Origin: Arachnopeziza araneosa
Lineage: Eukaryota > Ascomycota > Leotiomycetes > Helotiales > Arachnopezizaceae
Assembly (NCBI GenBank): GCA_003988855.1
Contig: QYAI01000105.1
Span: forward strand, 45,681 to 109,680
Direction: 5' to 3'
Length of the DNA stretch: 64,000 bases
Shown one piece after another: positions 54,887-64,000 of this stretch. Under the pieces are notes generated by a model. It was not told where the DNA came from. It did no database searches and saw only the letters and a program-made list of their open reading frames with translations. How positions within the stretch are numbered: the stretch's first letter is position 1; every line of letters begins with the position of its first letter. A program made the translations under genes and the position numbers.

Positions 54887-57800
54887 TCAACCCTGCCACT
54901 TGACTCTTCCACTTCTAAAAAGAGTTACCATCCCCATAGGTAGCAAACCCTTCTCAACGATCTTCAGTCCTCCGAACTTCTCTTTCATCTCCCCTCCATA
55001 CAATGATACTACCCACTTCATATAATCATCCCCATCATTCAACTCCGTGCTGTAATTCTCAAACTCCTCTTCTTCTTTCGAATTCAAGTCCACAGTCACA
55101 GGTTCTGGTTGTTCAAGGAGCTCTTCATAAACATTCACCAGATTACCTCCGTAGTTGGACCAGAATTCTTCTCGATATCTAGTAAACTCTTCGAAAGAGA
55201 AGAAGTGATCGCCGTCTTGGGGGCGAAAGTTTCCATCACTAGTGCGCCATCGGGAATTTGGCTCCTTGTCAAAGGCCTTCTTAGCTTGGCGGTATGCTTC
55301 CTCTTCAGCTTCAAAGAAGTCATCAATCAGAGTAGCGGGATTTTCAGAAACCGAGTTCTTGACTTGGACCAGTCCGATGAAAGGATTCTGGAGTTCGAGA
55401 CCGCCAAGTGTCGTCGGGAAGTAGAGATAGCCATCTGGGATATCCGACACTCCGAAACGCTGCTGAATTGTAGTTTTCAAGTACTCAACAACGTTACTCT
55501 CCGAGAATATGCGCTTTTGAATGCGATTCATAGTCGCGAGCATCATATCAACATGTTCTCGTCCAAAGCAATTGGCAGGTTTGCCAAAATTGCTTTTAAA
55601 GAACGTTCCCGCGTATGTGTTCCAAGCTTGAACCCACGAGAAAACACTCTTGTTCTTGTCTTGAAGTTGTCGCTGGAGTTGACCAATATGAGTATCGACC
55701 ATATCTTGATCAATTACAAACTTTCCAGACCTAGGATCCATGTATAGGAAACCCCACCGGATCTGGCCGTCTGGGAGAGAAGGATCAATAGGTGCAGGTT
55801 TTTTTTGATCACTCATGATTCTCACGGAACCAGACTTTCCTTCGTTGAGTTTCACGCCTAGTAACAATCAGCATATCATATTTGTGTATTCTAGGAGGAA
55901 ATAAGTCCCAGAAAGCATAACTCTCGAGACATATTACTCGAATCAAGGAAATGAGTTCACAAGCTCTTGGTTCTCGCAATAGAAATAAAAAGTCTTACCC
56001 ATGGTATCTGCGAATCTAGTAATCGCAGAGAATCCTTTCACTACAGTTTCGTGCTTCGAAGACCAGAGCCAAAAGTCATCATGCATGCGATATAATTGAG
56101 CTCCGTTGGTCTCCTGATTAACGGCAAAATCCATACAGAAAAGAATAGCTTCACCACAAACAAGGGAGAGAGCATGAGCACCTGGAACACCTCTCTTCCG
56201 ACGACGTGTTGGGGCGTCTGGACCATCCTCTGTAAACTTCAATGGTGCCTCTAGAAACTTTTTGTAGAATCCAAGCCATTTCTCGGATAATCCGAAGAAT
56301 GACAGTACTGAAGATATAGTAGAATGAGGCAAGGTCGGACTCCACGAGAAGAATTCAGATCGAGCACAGGTAAAGTCGCCATGTAGTCGAGTGTTGACGA
56401 GAAGCTCTGTTGAGAGTAAGTGCAAAAGAAAGTGTTTTGTAGCCATAGGCGACTTTGGCACCTTGTCACTGGGCTCTAGATCGTAGTCTTCGTGATAGTG
56501 AGAGTAAGTTGGCGGGCGACCCATGCGCATACCGTTCGCGCTAGATGCTTGGTGGAGGGACACTCGTTTCTTATTTTGTTGTTGCATTACCATCATTGAT
56601 TGCTGGTATTGCTGGGCATTTTGTTGCTGCATCATTTGCATCTGCGGCATTGGCATTTGCGGCATTGGCATTTGCGGTGGTGCTTGGACCATATTTGGAA
56701 ACTGGTTTGCTTTCCTTGCGGTTTGCTTCGTTCTTCCACCAGTCACTTGGTAATCAACTTCCTCCTCTCCTTCGACAGCAACATTTTGTTCGTCAGGAGA
56801 CTCAGAGAGCTGAGACATGAAGAAAATAGACTTGTATATGCCTTGACGTTTAGCTTGAACACTTGGCTTCTTCATTTCTGTTCCAATGAAGTATTCTCGT
56901 CGTTTCTTGTCCATGTTGGGTATTGTAGGGCGTAAAGAAGCCCAAGCACCATCGAAGTTGGAAAACTTGGTAAAGGCTTCCTTGAAGAAGACACTCCATT
57001 TTATACCAATATATTGCAAGAATATCGCTTGCAGAAGCTCTTCGTCAATGTAAACTGTCTAAAGTAAGTAATGGCCTGTTAGGTAGAATGCACGACATAC
57101 TATGGTATTTTCCAGTAACATGCATCCGTTGTTCAACTGGTATCTCATCCTCCCAGGACCAAGTTGAGATGGCCGCAATTCGCATATTCAATACATCAGA
57201 AATTTCCGTCAATATAACAGGACTAGCTAGGAAGTCTTTCAGTGCTCCAGTTTTCTCATCAGACAATAAGCCAGAGCCAAGGAGTCCATTGATCGTCCAT
57301 TTAAGGACCTCGTTGTTGAATTGATTCGCACTTGACAAGGATATTTCAAAGGCTGCAGCGCTCTTTCGTAATACAGCAAGGGCTCTCGATGCCTGCTTGT
57401 TGCCACCATATTCGCCGAAGAGATTACCAAGGTACTCTGAAATGGCCATCGGATCTGTCTCAAAAGGTTCAAACACAAGACGCTCCCACTGCTGACGAGC
57501 AGCATCTTTCTCCGCACGGTTAATCTTCTCAAAGCCTTCAAGATTCTCCGGAATATTCCGTTCTTTGGTAGCCTTCTCTGCATTGAGCCACTCGGTTACC
57601 AGTTCCCCATAAAGGCTTGCGTACTGATATTTGAGAGACCGGACAGTCAATCGGTTGATCAATGATGACTCCCAATCTCCCAACAACTTTGGAGATATGG
57701 ATGGATCGTACATTGCCTGACTGAGAAATTGAGTGAGGTTCTTAAGCAGAACTCCAAGGTCTGGATCATTGTTCTCGTTGGCTACGGTTGGACTATAGCC

Positions 57801-58016
57801 TCTCTTTCGTTTGCCCGAAGTGAGAGTGTATCCAAAGAAGACTTTGTTGACCCCATTGATGAGATTGTGGAGACGTTGTCTCTGGTCGACTTCCTTTCTA
57901 GCCGCGACTAATATGGAAGCCTTCTGCTCCTCGAACAGGGTGCGTTTCTTAGAAAGTTCGGTAAGCTTCGTGGTGGTAATAGACTGCAAGGTCTCGGAGA
58001 AGACAGTCGATGCCAT
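54887..58016 (-). CDS. rvt: Reverse transcriptase-related cellular gene (rvt type)
   Basis: A single-copy-type, non-mobile reverse transcriptase relative as known from fungi and other lineages. Exons 58016-57101, 57054-55999 and 55857-54887 (introns of 46 and 141 bp, in phase) give 980 aa with no stop. ATG 58016 begins 'MASTVFSETL'; a coiled-coil-prone segment follows (about 10-65). A Met/Gln/Pro-rich loop (about 430-470) sits inside the RT region, as in rvt proteins. Motif A: 'LHGDFTCARSEFFSW' (Asp about 532). Motif B-like: 'GVPGAHALSLVCGEAILF'. Motif C: 'YRMHDDFWLW' (Asp 631, 632). A 'TMGVKLNEGKSGS' stretch fits the next RT motif. No integrase, endonuclease, gag or LTRs flank it. Biological role unknown. 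Confidence 0.88.
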
Positions 58017-58794
58017 GATGAGGAGATTTTCAGAAGATAAAATCAGACTGAATCCTTTGTGTGTTGTGCAGGCGAATGAGAACGGATACAAAAAATACGA
58101 GTTGAGGTGGATTACCTAGTGAAACTAAGATTCGCTAGTGATGGGTGAGAACGAGCTGGAAGAAGAATGAATGGGTTTGAATGAAATATTTCGAGGAGAG
58201 AAGTCCCTGATTTATAGACGAAGAATGATCAGGCTCCAATGACTACTCGGTGTTGCGAACCATATAACATGCCTCGCTCAACTGGCGGCGAGGAGGCGGC
58301 AAAGATGATTTCACGTGATCCACTCTCACCGGAATCTTAATTAGGAAAGATTAAGAACATCTTACTATTAGCTGAAATATTGTGCTGAGGCGGGTTATAA
58401 TAATATATAGGCAACTTTTTGATGTTCTCACGCAATTAATAAGTAACAAAACATGTACACAAGATGGAAGGTCGTCGCCTCTCCGCAGAATGAGAACTGA
58501 GCTTCTTTCTGATTGGTCACCTAACCTCAACCACAACTAAAGCACAGAGACCAAGAAGATCTCCGAATAGACAGAGATATACCTCTATTTTATTACACCA
58601 AGTTATAATGGTTAAAATTCTCTCGGGTTTTATCAACATGGGATACTCAAGGTAGTTTTGGCAGCTAGGACACGAATTTATGAATCTCTGGTTGGGAATT
58701 CGGAATGTTCATCAGAATATAATTACTCGAAGGATAATGTCCGAATGATGGTTCTAGTGTGCTTGCAAAACTGATCCTTCTCGAATTGACGAAG
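58017..58794. other. Intergenic: rvt promoter and PARG 3' region
   Basis: This 778 bp stretch contains the rvt promoter/5' UTR (right-to-left) and the PARG 3' flank. No LTR-like repeats or short direct duplications bound the rvt gene here. Small open frames are unsupported. Confidence 0.45.
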
Positions 58795-59718
58795 TCAATC
58801 TTCACGACTTTCCGATGCCTTGCCCTTTTCTTCCATCTCTTTCTCCTTCTCCTTCTCCTTCTCGCCAAGCTCCTCCCGAAAAATGTTAAGATTCCTGCCC
58901 TCATCAAAAATCGCAAAGACAACTTCCTCAATCCCTACCATATTCTCTTCCTTTCCCATGCACTTCTTAAACAGTCCCGCTACCTCCTTTACCGGGTTGC
59001 CATAAGCACCACAGCCCAAAGCCCCCAGCACCAAAACCTTGCACCCTTTCTGTCTCGCCACCTGAAAAATCAACTTAATCTTCATCCTCATAGCATCCCT
59101 ATCCTTCTCTTCCGCATATCTTCCATCTTTCGTAACATCTGGTTTTTTCAGTGCTGCTAGGCTAATGACGTCTACCCAAAACCAATCTTCTTTCTTCATT
59201 TCCTCGTTGTCTTCAGAACGGAAAACCAGCACGTCTGGAGTGTGGATGGCTTTGCTTCCATACATAGGGTAGAACACGGGATTTGAGGCCAGAGAAGCAT
59301 AGAGGGTGGATCGCAGACAAAGGGATTCTTCCTGGGCTCGGGAACCTCTAAGGACACCGCCACCAGGCTGAACCGTTGAGGCCATGTTTAAGACTCCAAT
59401 CTTAGTTCCGCGAGGGTATTTCTTGTGGAGAGATTGAGCAGCCTGGAATGTATCGGATTTTACGACGCTAATCTTAGGTAGATTGGGTTTTGTATCTGGA
59501 ACCACCGAGGTAAGAGCAGTTGGTTTGGAAGCTTCAGATGCCGACTTATTTTTGTTCTGTGTTGTATTGGATAGATTTCGAATAACCTCTGTTTTCTTGA
59601 TTCCATCGAATGATTTTTGGTCGTGTTTGAGGATATGTGGGATAACCTCGTTGATGGTTTGCTTTGCAAAGCTAGCTCGCTGGTTTTTGTTCATTGGGCC
59701 TGGTCCGAGGGACGACAT
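58795..59718 (-). CDS. Microbial-type poly(ADP-ribose) glycohydrolase
   Basis: Removes ADP-ribose polymers from proteins. Intronless, 307 aa from ATG 59718 ('MSSLGPGPMN'); an upstream in-frame ATG at 59850 would add a hydrophobic/basic 44 residues and is less likely. The macrodomain-type signature is explicit: 'GVLNMASTVQPGGGVLRGSR' followed by QEE, i.e. GGG-X7-QEE at residues 119-131, with the catalytic Glu pair at 130-131. 'LVLGALGCGAYGNP' is the conserved phosphate-binding strand. It ends with a very Lys/Glu-rich tail ('EKEKEKEKEMEEKGKASE'). No PARP gene lies in the window. The bacterial-type PARG family occurs patchily in fungi, probably through old transfer, which is inference. Confidence 0.9.
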   Translation of the reverse strand: MSSLGPGPMNKNQRASFAKQTINEVIPHILKHDQKSFDGIKKTEVIRNLSNTTQNKNKSASEASKPTALTSVVPDTKPNLPKISVVKSDTFQAAQSLHKKYPRGTKIGVLNMASTVQPGGGVLRGSRAQEESLCLRSTLYASLASNPVFYPMYGSKAIHTPDVLVFRSEDNEEMKKEDWFWVDVISLAALKKPDVTKDGRYAEEKDRDAMRMKIKLIFQVARQKGCKVLVLGALGCGAYGNPVKEVAGLFKKCMGKEENMVGIEEVVFAIFDEGRNLNIFREELGEKEKEKEKEMEEKGKASESRED

Positions 59719-60713
59719 CTTGTGTGTGATGGAGATGTTGGGTTGAATTAGTAGCAGGGCAGTTGGCAGAAGTTTACATAGTCTGGATCTATAAAATTGC
59801 GAGTGAATGGTAGCAAAGAAAATAGGCAGCTGCGGCCTGGGAGCAGCCACGCACGTGATATCGATTTTTCTAAGCAGACAAAGTTGGGTTTTTTGCTTTT
59901 CGTAAGATTCGAATGCATTCTTTGACTTTGATTATTAAGTTTTTGCTTTGTATCTTGAAACTTATCCTCATGCCATTTGTCAAGTTTGAAAAATACTAAC
60001 CGCCTCTTTATGATAGATCCTCTCATCTGATTGAACTTTGCTTACAACAACTACCTATTGAACTATTGGCGGGGAAAACGTGCTATGAACGGGCCTATAG
60101 GTTGAAGAGGAATAGTGGTGGTAGATATACTTCATTTTCTTACATATTATTTCAATCTTTAATGCCCAAGCCTTTTGAAACAGCATGCTGTTAAGTTCTT
60201 GAACGAGGAGGGAAATAATGACGAGTTAAAATTCAAGGCCAGAAAGAAAGTTCACAGCAAGAGAAATCAACTAGATCTCTTTACTTTTGTCTTTCAAGGC
60301 ATAGCTAGGCAGATGTAATAGCAAGGTACAAGTAATCAATTAATAATCTATCTTAGATTGATGTTCTTGCCGTATTAAACACTTCGTAGTAACCCTTTTA
60401 TTCTATGTATTGTTACAAACGGCGAGGTTTAAAGAGTAGCCTGTAAAGAGAATACCAGCGAGCTACACCAGCTTTCAAGCAAGCTAGGCTACGTGCATTT
60501 TAGCTTTCCCGGATAGAGTGAAGACCTCTGTGCGTATCAATAACCAGCTCTATATGAAGTACTCGCTTGATAAAAAATTGTGGTTAATTGTCTAAGCTCT
60601 AGACGCCTTAAACAACACCCGACCACAAAGCTCGAGTATGGTTTGCATTAAATTTATTGTGAAGCCATATGAGTATTCATGGAGACATAACCAGGGCAGG
60701 TGGTACATTAATT
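59719..60713. other. Intergenic, AT-rich, no gene seen
   Basis: This 995 bp stretch holds the PARG promoter (left) and the 3' end of the HET gene (right). No coding segment, repeat or RNA gene was recognised. It is visibly AT-rich around 60150-60420. Confidence 0.5.
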
Positions 60714-63478
60714 CTAGTACAAATGATACTCAACCAAGTCCCTAACGCCATCATCAAGATCTCGAATTGCTTGTCCTTCCATAAATCCATCCAGATACGC
60801 AGCGCCATGCATAACAGTATCAACCATCCTATTCTTCTCACGAATCAATACATCTTTCTCCTCTCTTCCGATTCTGCTAATGTGCCTCCTACCCTTCCAG
60901 TCCCAGCCATGGAATCGATTACTTTTCAAGACGACTAGGAAGCTGCAGCCTAGGAATGCGCTGATTTGGTCTCTCCGATGGGCCTCCTCGCTTGCTAAAC
61001 CTAAATACCCTTTGTTGCTGATGAAAATCTTTCTTTTGTATAGACTTTCACAGATGGTCTCGAGAAGCGGTTGTACATATTTTTGTGCGCGCTTGTTCTC
61101 CGCCATCTTTGCTGCGGTTGATTCATTGCTGGTTGTGACACCTGTTGTACTTGCAGCAGCAGTGTTGTCATTATGGCTTGGCTCATCCATGCTATGCTCA
61201 TTAGATTGAGCTACGAAATCTGGAGGGACACAAGATGGGCCGTTGACGAGAACGTTAAACATAGTAAGCCATGCTTCGGGTGGTTGGTGCCCTTGGAGAG
61301 TGCGATTTCCGATCAAGGTTCTGTATAATGAGATAATTCTTTCGTCTCGATCCATCCTATTGCCCGGATTCTGCTGGCTAGGAGCGGAAGTGTGCAACGC
61401 AAGGAAACAGTACCGCTTGACCCTTTCGAGTATCTCTATCAAATAGGGTTTCTCAATCCAGTCAGAAGAACCAGTTGGAGATAAGCGGTGAGTGGGATCA
61501 ATTACTGAGAGATTCAAGGCTGCCAGTGAAACTCCGCGGTGGTATGCATTGAAAAAACCCCCGGCGAACTGCTTATCAAATCCTAAGCCAGAATCGATAA
61601 TTCCAAAGCCGAAAAAAAGCCGCAAAATCCGTAATACCCAGAAAATAACAGCAAATACTATCACTGGGATAGTGAGAAGGCCTACAATTAGCCAGCATGT
61701 TGCTACGGAAAGAATAATTAAAAGTGTATCGCTTTTGTTCACTAAGGGAATATAAAGAAGAACTTTCAGCCAGGGTTGGCATGTAACTGACGACTCTGTT
61801 ATGTCGTCAAGGAAAGCTGCAATTTCATCAACTTCCACGCCTGCGATTTGCATGCGGTCCGAATTCGTGCCAATAACTTGACTCGTAGTTGGCGAATTAT
61901 TTCCCCAGATTGCGTAAGAAGCGGGATGTCGTTCATAAAGTTGGGCTTGCGGAAGAGTTTTACCGCCTGCCGAATATTTCGAGGTTCTGTTTCTTGTCTG
62001 AGACGTAACACCAGTACCCATAAGGCGGAAGAGATCAGTCTCATATTCTCTGTTTTTTCGATTTCTCATGGTTGGCGTGAAAGGAGGTAGACATATCAAT
62101 GGGTAACAAATGAAGTCGAGACAACGAGCTTTGTTTAACATGTAGTTGACGAAATATACAGCAGCCGTATGCGGTGAGATGTGATAATTTACCTCGAAGT
62201 CGCCGGCTTCCCCATCGTTACTGAGACCTACAAGAGCATAGATTTTGTCCCTTGGGTCAGTGGCTCGGGAAGACTCGTAAATGCACATCAGGTCGAAGAG
62301 TGATATTTGGTTATCTGCCGCATTTTGAGCTGTACGAGTTGTCTCCAAGTGCCTCGGCCCCACGCGAATCTCGCGGAATTTTACCGCTTCAATATCATAT
62401 GGGGAAGGTCTTAGTACGAGTGCCCAAAAATCATCTTTGATGATGTTAAGCAAGTCGGTCCTACGGTTCTGAACTGCATTTTCAACAAACCATTCACTCA
62501 TATCTGATTTCAGGAGACGCTCGTTCTTCCAACAACCATCTGCAGCTACGAGTAAATCCCAGTTGATTGAGAACGACTTGCAAAGAATTTTGACGGTAGA
62601 GGCACACACGACTTCTTGAATGATCCAGATCCTAGTCCAATAGTCGTTATTTAAGAGATTGCCGATAGCAATCCATGATTTCTTGTACTCTTCAACGCCT
62701 ATGGTGGATTTCATCCAAGCTTCTGGGAAGTCGTGCTGCTGAGATCGCTCTAGAAAATCCGTTGCATCCGCTCCAGTTGTAGGATCAGCCTCTAACCATA
62801 TGACAACGCCATTTGATGCGTTCTTGTAGATGTCTCTCATATAACGGACTTGTTCATTGCGCTCAGACAAGTTACTCTGATCAATACATATAGCGTCAAT
62901 CCATGTGTTTCTAGGGATTTCAGGAAGTTGTAGAGCTTGAAGAGCAGCGTGGAGATTGTCACCAACTTTAAAGGTCTGCCCGTCCAGATCGATTGTTGAA
63001 TTGGAAGTGCCTTTACCCCATACATAGGAAAGCGCCTCGTAAGTAATGGTCAGATCGTCTAAAGCAACATGTACTAAACGACATTTTATATCAGGCGATA
63101 AGGACTGCGGAAGGATTTGAAGAAGCCTAATCTCTCGGTTCTGGCTCTTTAAAGGCTTATATTGAAAATAAAGATTTCTCCTGTGCATTCTATTATCAGT
63201 GCCAAGAATTCAAAGTAAACTTAGAGTGTTCACCTCGATCCTGCGATTTCTCCGACACGATGAGACGATTGTCTGCTTTTATGAACGCGGAACATATGAC
63301 GGACGAGTTTGAAGATAAGCAAGATTAAAAGGATTGAGGTTGCAACACAGACGCAGATGATCACCCCTCCTATTATCATACTGAATTGATCTGTTCCTAC
63401 GAAGCTTAGTAATTCCTTTTCTGACCTAGTTTCTTTCATATTGAGCCAGAGGAGAAAGTGTTTCAGAGAGGCGAACAA
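60714..63478 (-). CDS. HET-domain protein with N-terminal membrane segment
   Basis: Heterokaryon-incompatibility family; HET domains trigger programmed cell death after hyphal fusion. The main exon runs from 63189 to 60714 without a stop and shows 'YEALSYVWGKG', 'TWIDAICIDQ', 'GVVIWLEADPT', 'WTRIWIIQEVVCA', 'DPRDKIYALVGLS' and a mid-protein hydrophobic pair ('LLIILSVATCWLIVGLLTIP' and a second helix). A 5' exon 63478-63234 joins it in phase across a 44 bp intron (GTGAAC..AATAG) and adds 82 residues with one transmembrane helix ('MIIGGVIICVCVATSILLIL'), giving 906 aa. If the intron is unused, the protein starts at Met 63188 ('MHRRNLYF') with 824 aa. Unlike the copy at 28 kb it is intact. Confidence 0.85.
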
Positions 63479-64000
63479 GGCTATCGTCTGGACAAGTCGC
63501 TGAGGCTAGTAAGCCCAGCCTTGTGTAGGTTTTATTAAGATATCAAGTAAGGCTGTTTGCAAAGCCCAAATATATATATGACTTGCGTGTGCTATTTCCA
63601 AGAAGGTGAAATAATTGATAGAGCACAGAAATAAGGTGATAGAAGGTGACGCAAACCGACAAAATCGATATGAGGCTGGAGTAGCGTTCAGGTTGCTGCA
63701 AGTCTGACGGGTATATTGCAGGGTTCAGCGTAAGGAGCTTATTGGCTCCTTGTTTTGGATTAGTAAGCTTTGCATGAGGAGTCACCAGGGGGTGTCAGCA
63801 TTCGTGGTCCGAGCTGTGCACGCCTAAATACACCAAAAACACGAAAGACTATTAAGTATTCTACTATACTTTGCTTTTAATAATTAATCTACTTGTTTCT
63901 CTTAGCTCTGAGCATCGATCTAGCATCTTTCTAATCTACCAGAGGCCTGTAGACTTCGAGGGTGCGAATTGTGTTGCAAGTAAGGTACGAATTTGTGTAG
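63479..64000. other. Intergenic edge, no gene seen
   Basis: This 522 bp end contains the HET gene promoter. A minus-strand open frame (63543-63785) has one hydrophobic stretch but no start context or similarity and is probably fortuitous. Confidence 0.4.

Noticed and set aside
55109..55747. 212 aa plus-strand open frame across rvt exon 3
   Set aside because: Antisense shadow of the rvt gene; it has no start context or domain.
54887..58016. Retrotransposon instead of a cellular RT gene
   Set aside because: No LTRs, target-site duplications, gag, integrase, RNase H or endonuclease parts were seen; the protein has three exons and fits the rvt class.
63543..63785. 80 aa minus-strand open frame upstream of the HET gene
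   Set aside because: Single hydrophobic stretch only, no splice link that preserves frame, no recognisable similarity.
1..64000. tRNA genes, rRNA, CRISPR arrays, bacterial operons, riboswitches
   Set aside because: No cloverleaf with a matching acceptor stem and TPsiC arm was found by eye, no direct-repeat array with spacers exists, and the gene style is eukaryotic. A tRNA scan would be the decisive test.

Overview
The window is a 64 kb piece of nuclear DNA from a filamentous ascomycete (Pezizomycotina). This rests on intron-rich genes with mostly 44-140 bp introns (GT..AG, CTAAC/CTAAT-type branch sites), on fungus-specific families (HET proteins, LaeA-like methyltransferase, GT15 mannosyltransferase, DUF3533/SNG1) and on single-copy housekeeping orthologues. 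The style resembles Leotiomycetes, but that is an impression and not an alignment. I placed 22 protein-coding loci with reasonable exon models (five boundary uncertainties are stated in their entries) and one HET pseudogene. I saw no rRNA, tRNA, CRISPR array, prokaryotic operon or intact transposon.

Layout. 0.5-18 kb is a compact housekeeping block: an unrecognised gene, FIG4 phosphoinositide phosphatase, TTI2, CCA1 tRNA nucleotidyltransferase, the TRAPP subunit TRS85, an ESCRT-III-like CHM7 gene, and a head-to-head RAD18/POL32 pair. 18-28 kb carries enzymes: GH125 alpha-mannosidase, an S53 peptidase without a visible signal peptide, and a nine-exon GH3 beta-glucosidase. 28-34 kb is accessory: a HET pseudogene, a small secreted HNH nuclease and a DUF3533 membrane protein. 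34-44.8 kb holds PAT1, a GT15 mannosyltransferase, a thiolase-like protein and a triple CxxC-repeat protein. Two large gene-poor stretches lie at 41.6-43.6 and 44.8-49.0 kb. 49-64 kb has a PAF-acetylhydrolase-like enzyme, a LaeA-like methyltransferase, a large secreted unknown, a cellular reverse-transcriptase-related gene (rvt type), a microbial-type PARG and an intact HET gene spliced to a membrane anchor.

How the genes relate. Most are independent single genes, as is usual in fungi. The clearest functional link is RAD18 (PCNA ubiquitination) and POL32 (DNA polymerase delta subunit ending in a PCNA-binding motif), which share a 386 bp promoter with SCB/MCB-like S-phase elements. GH125 and GT15 both act on mannose glycans. 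The hydrolase, methyltransferase and thiolase-like genes do not form a recognisable metabolite cluster because no core synthase is present.

Most worth following up: the rvt gene (980 aa, candidate catalytic aspartates retained); the HET pseudogene, whose start loss and two in-frame stops can all be explained by CpA-to-TpA (RIP-type) changes; the RAD18/POL32 promoter; the kumamolisin-like S53 enzyme without a signal peptide; and the thiolase-like protein that seems to lack the usual nucleophilic cysteine.
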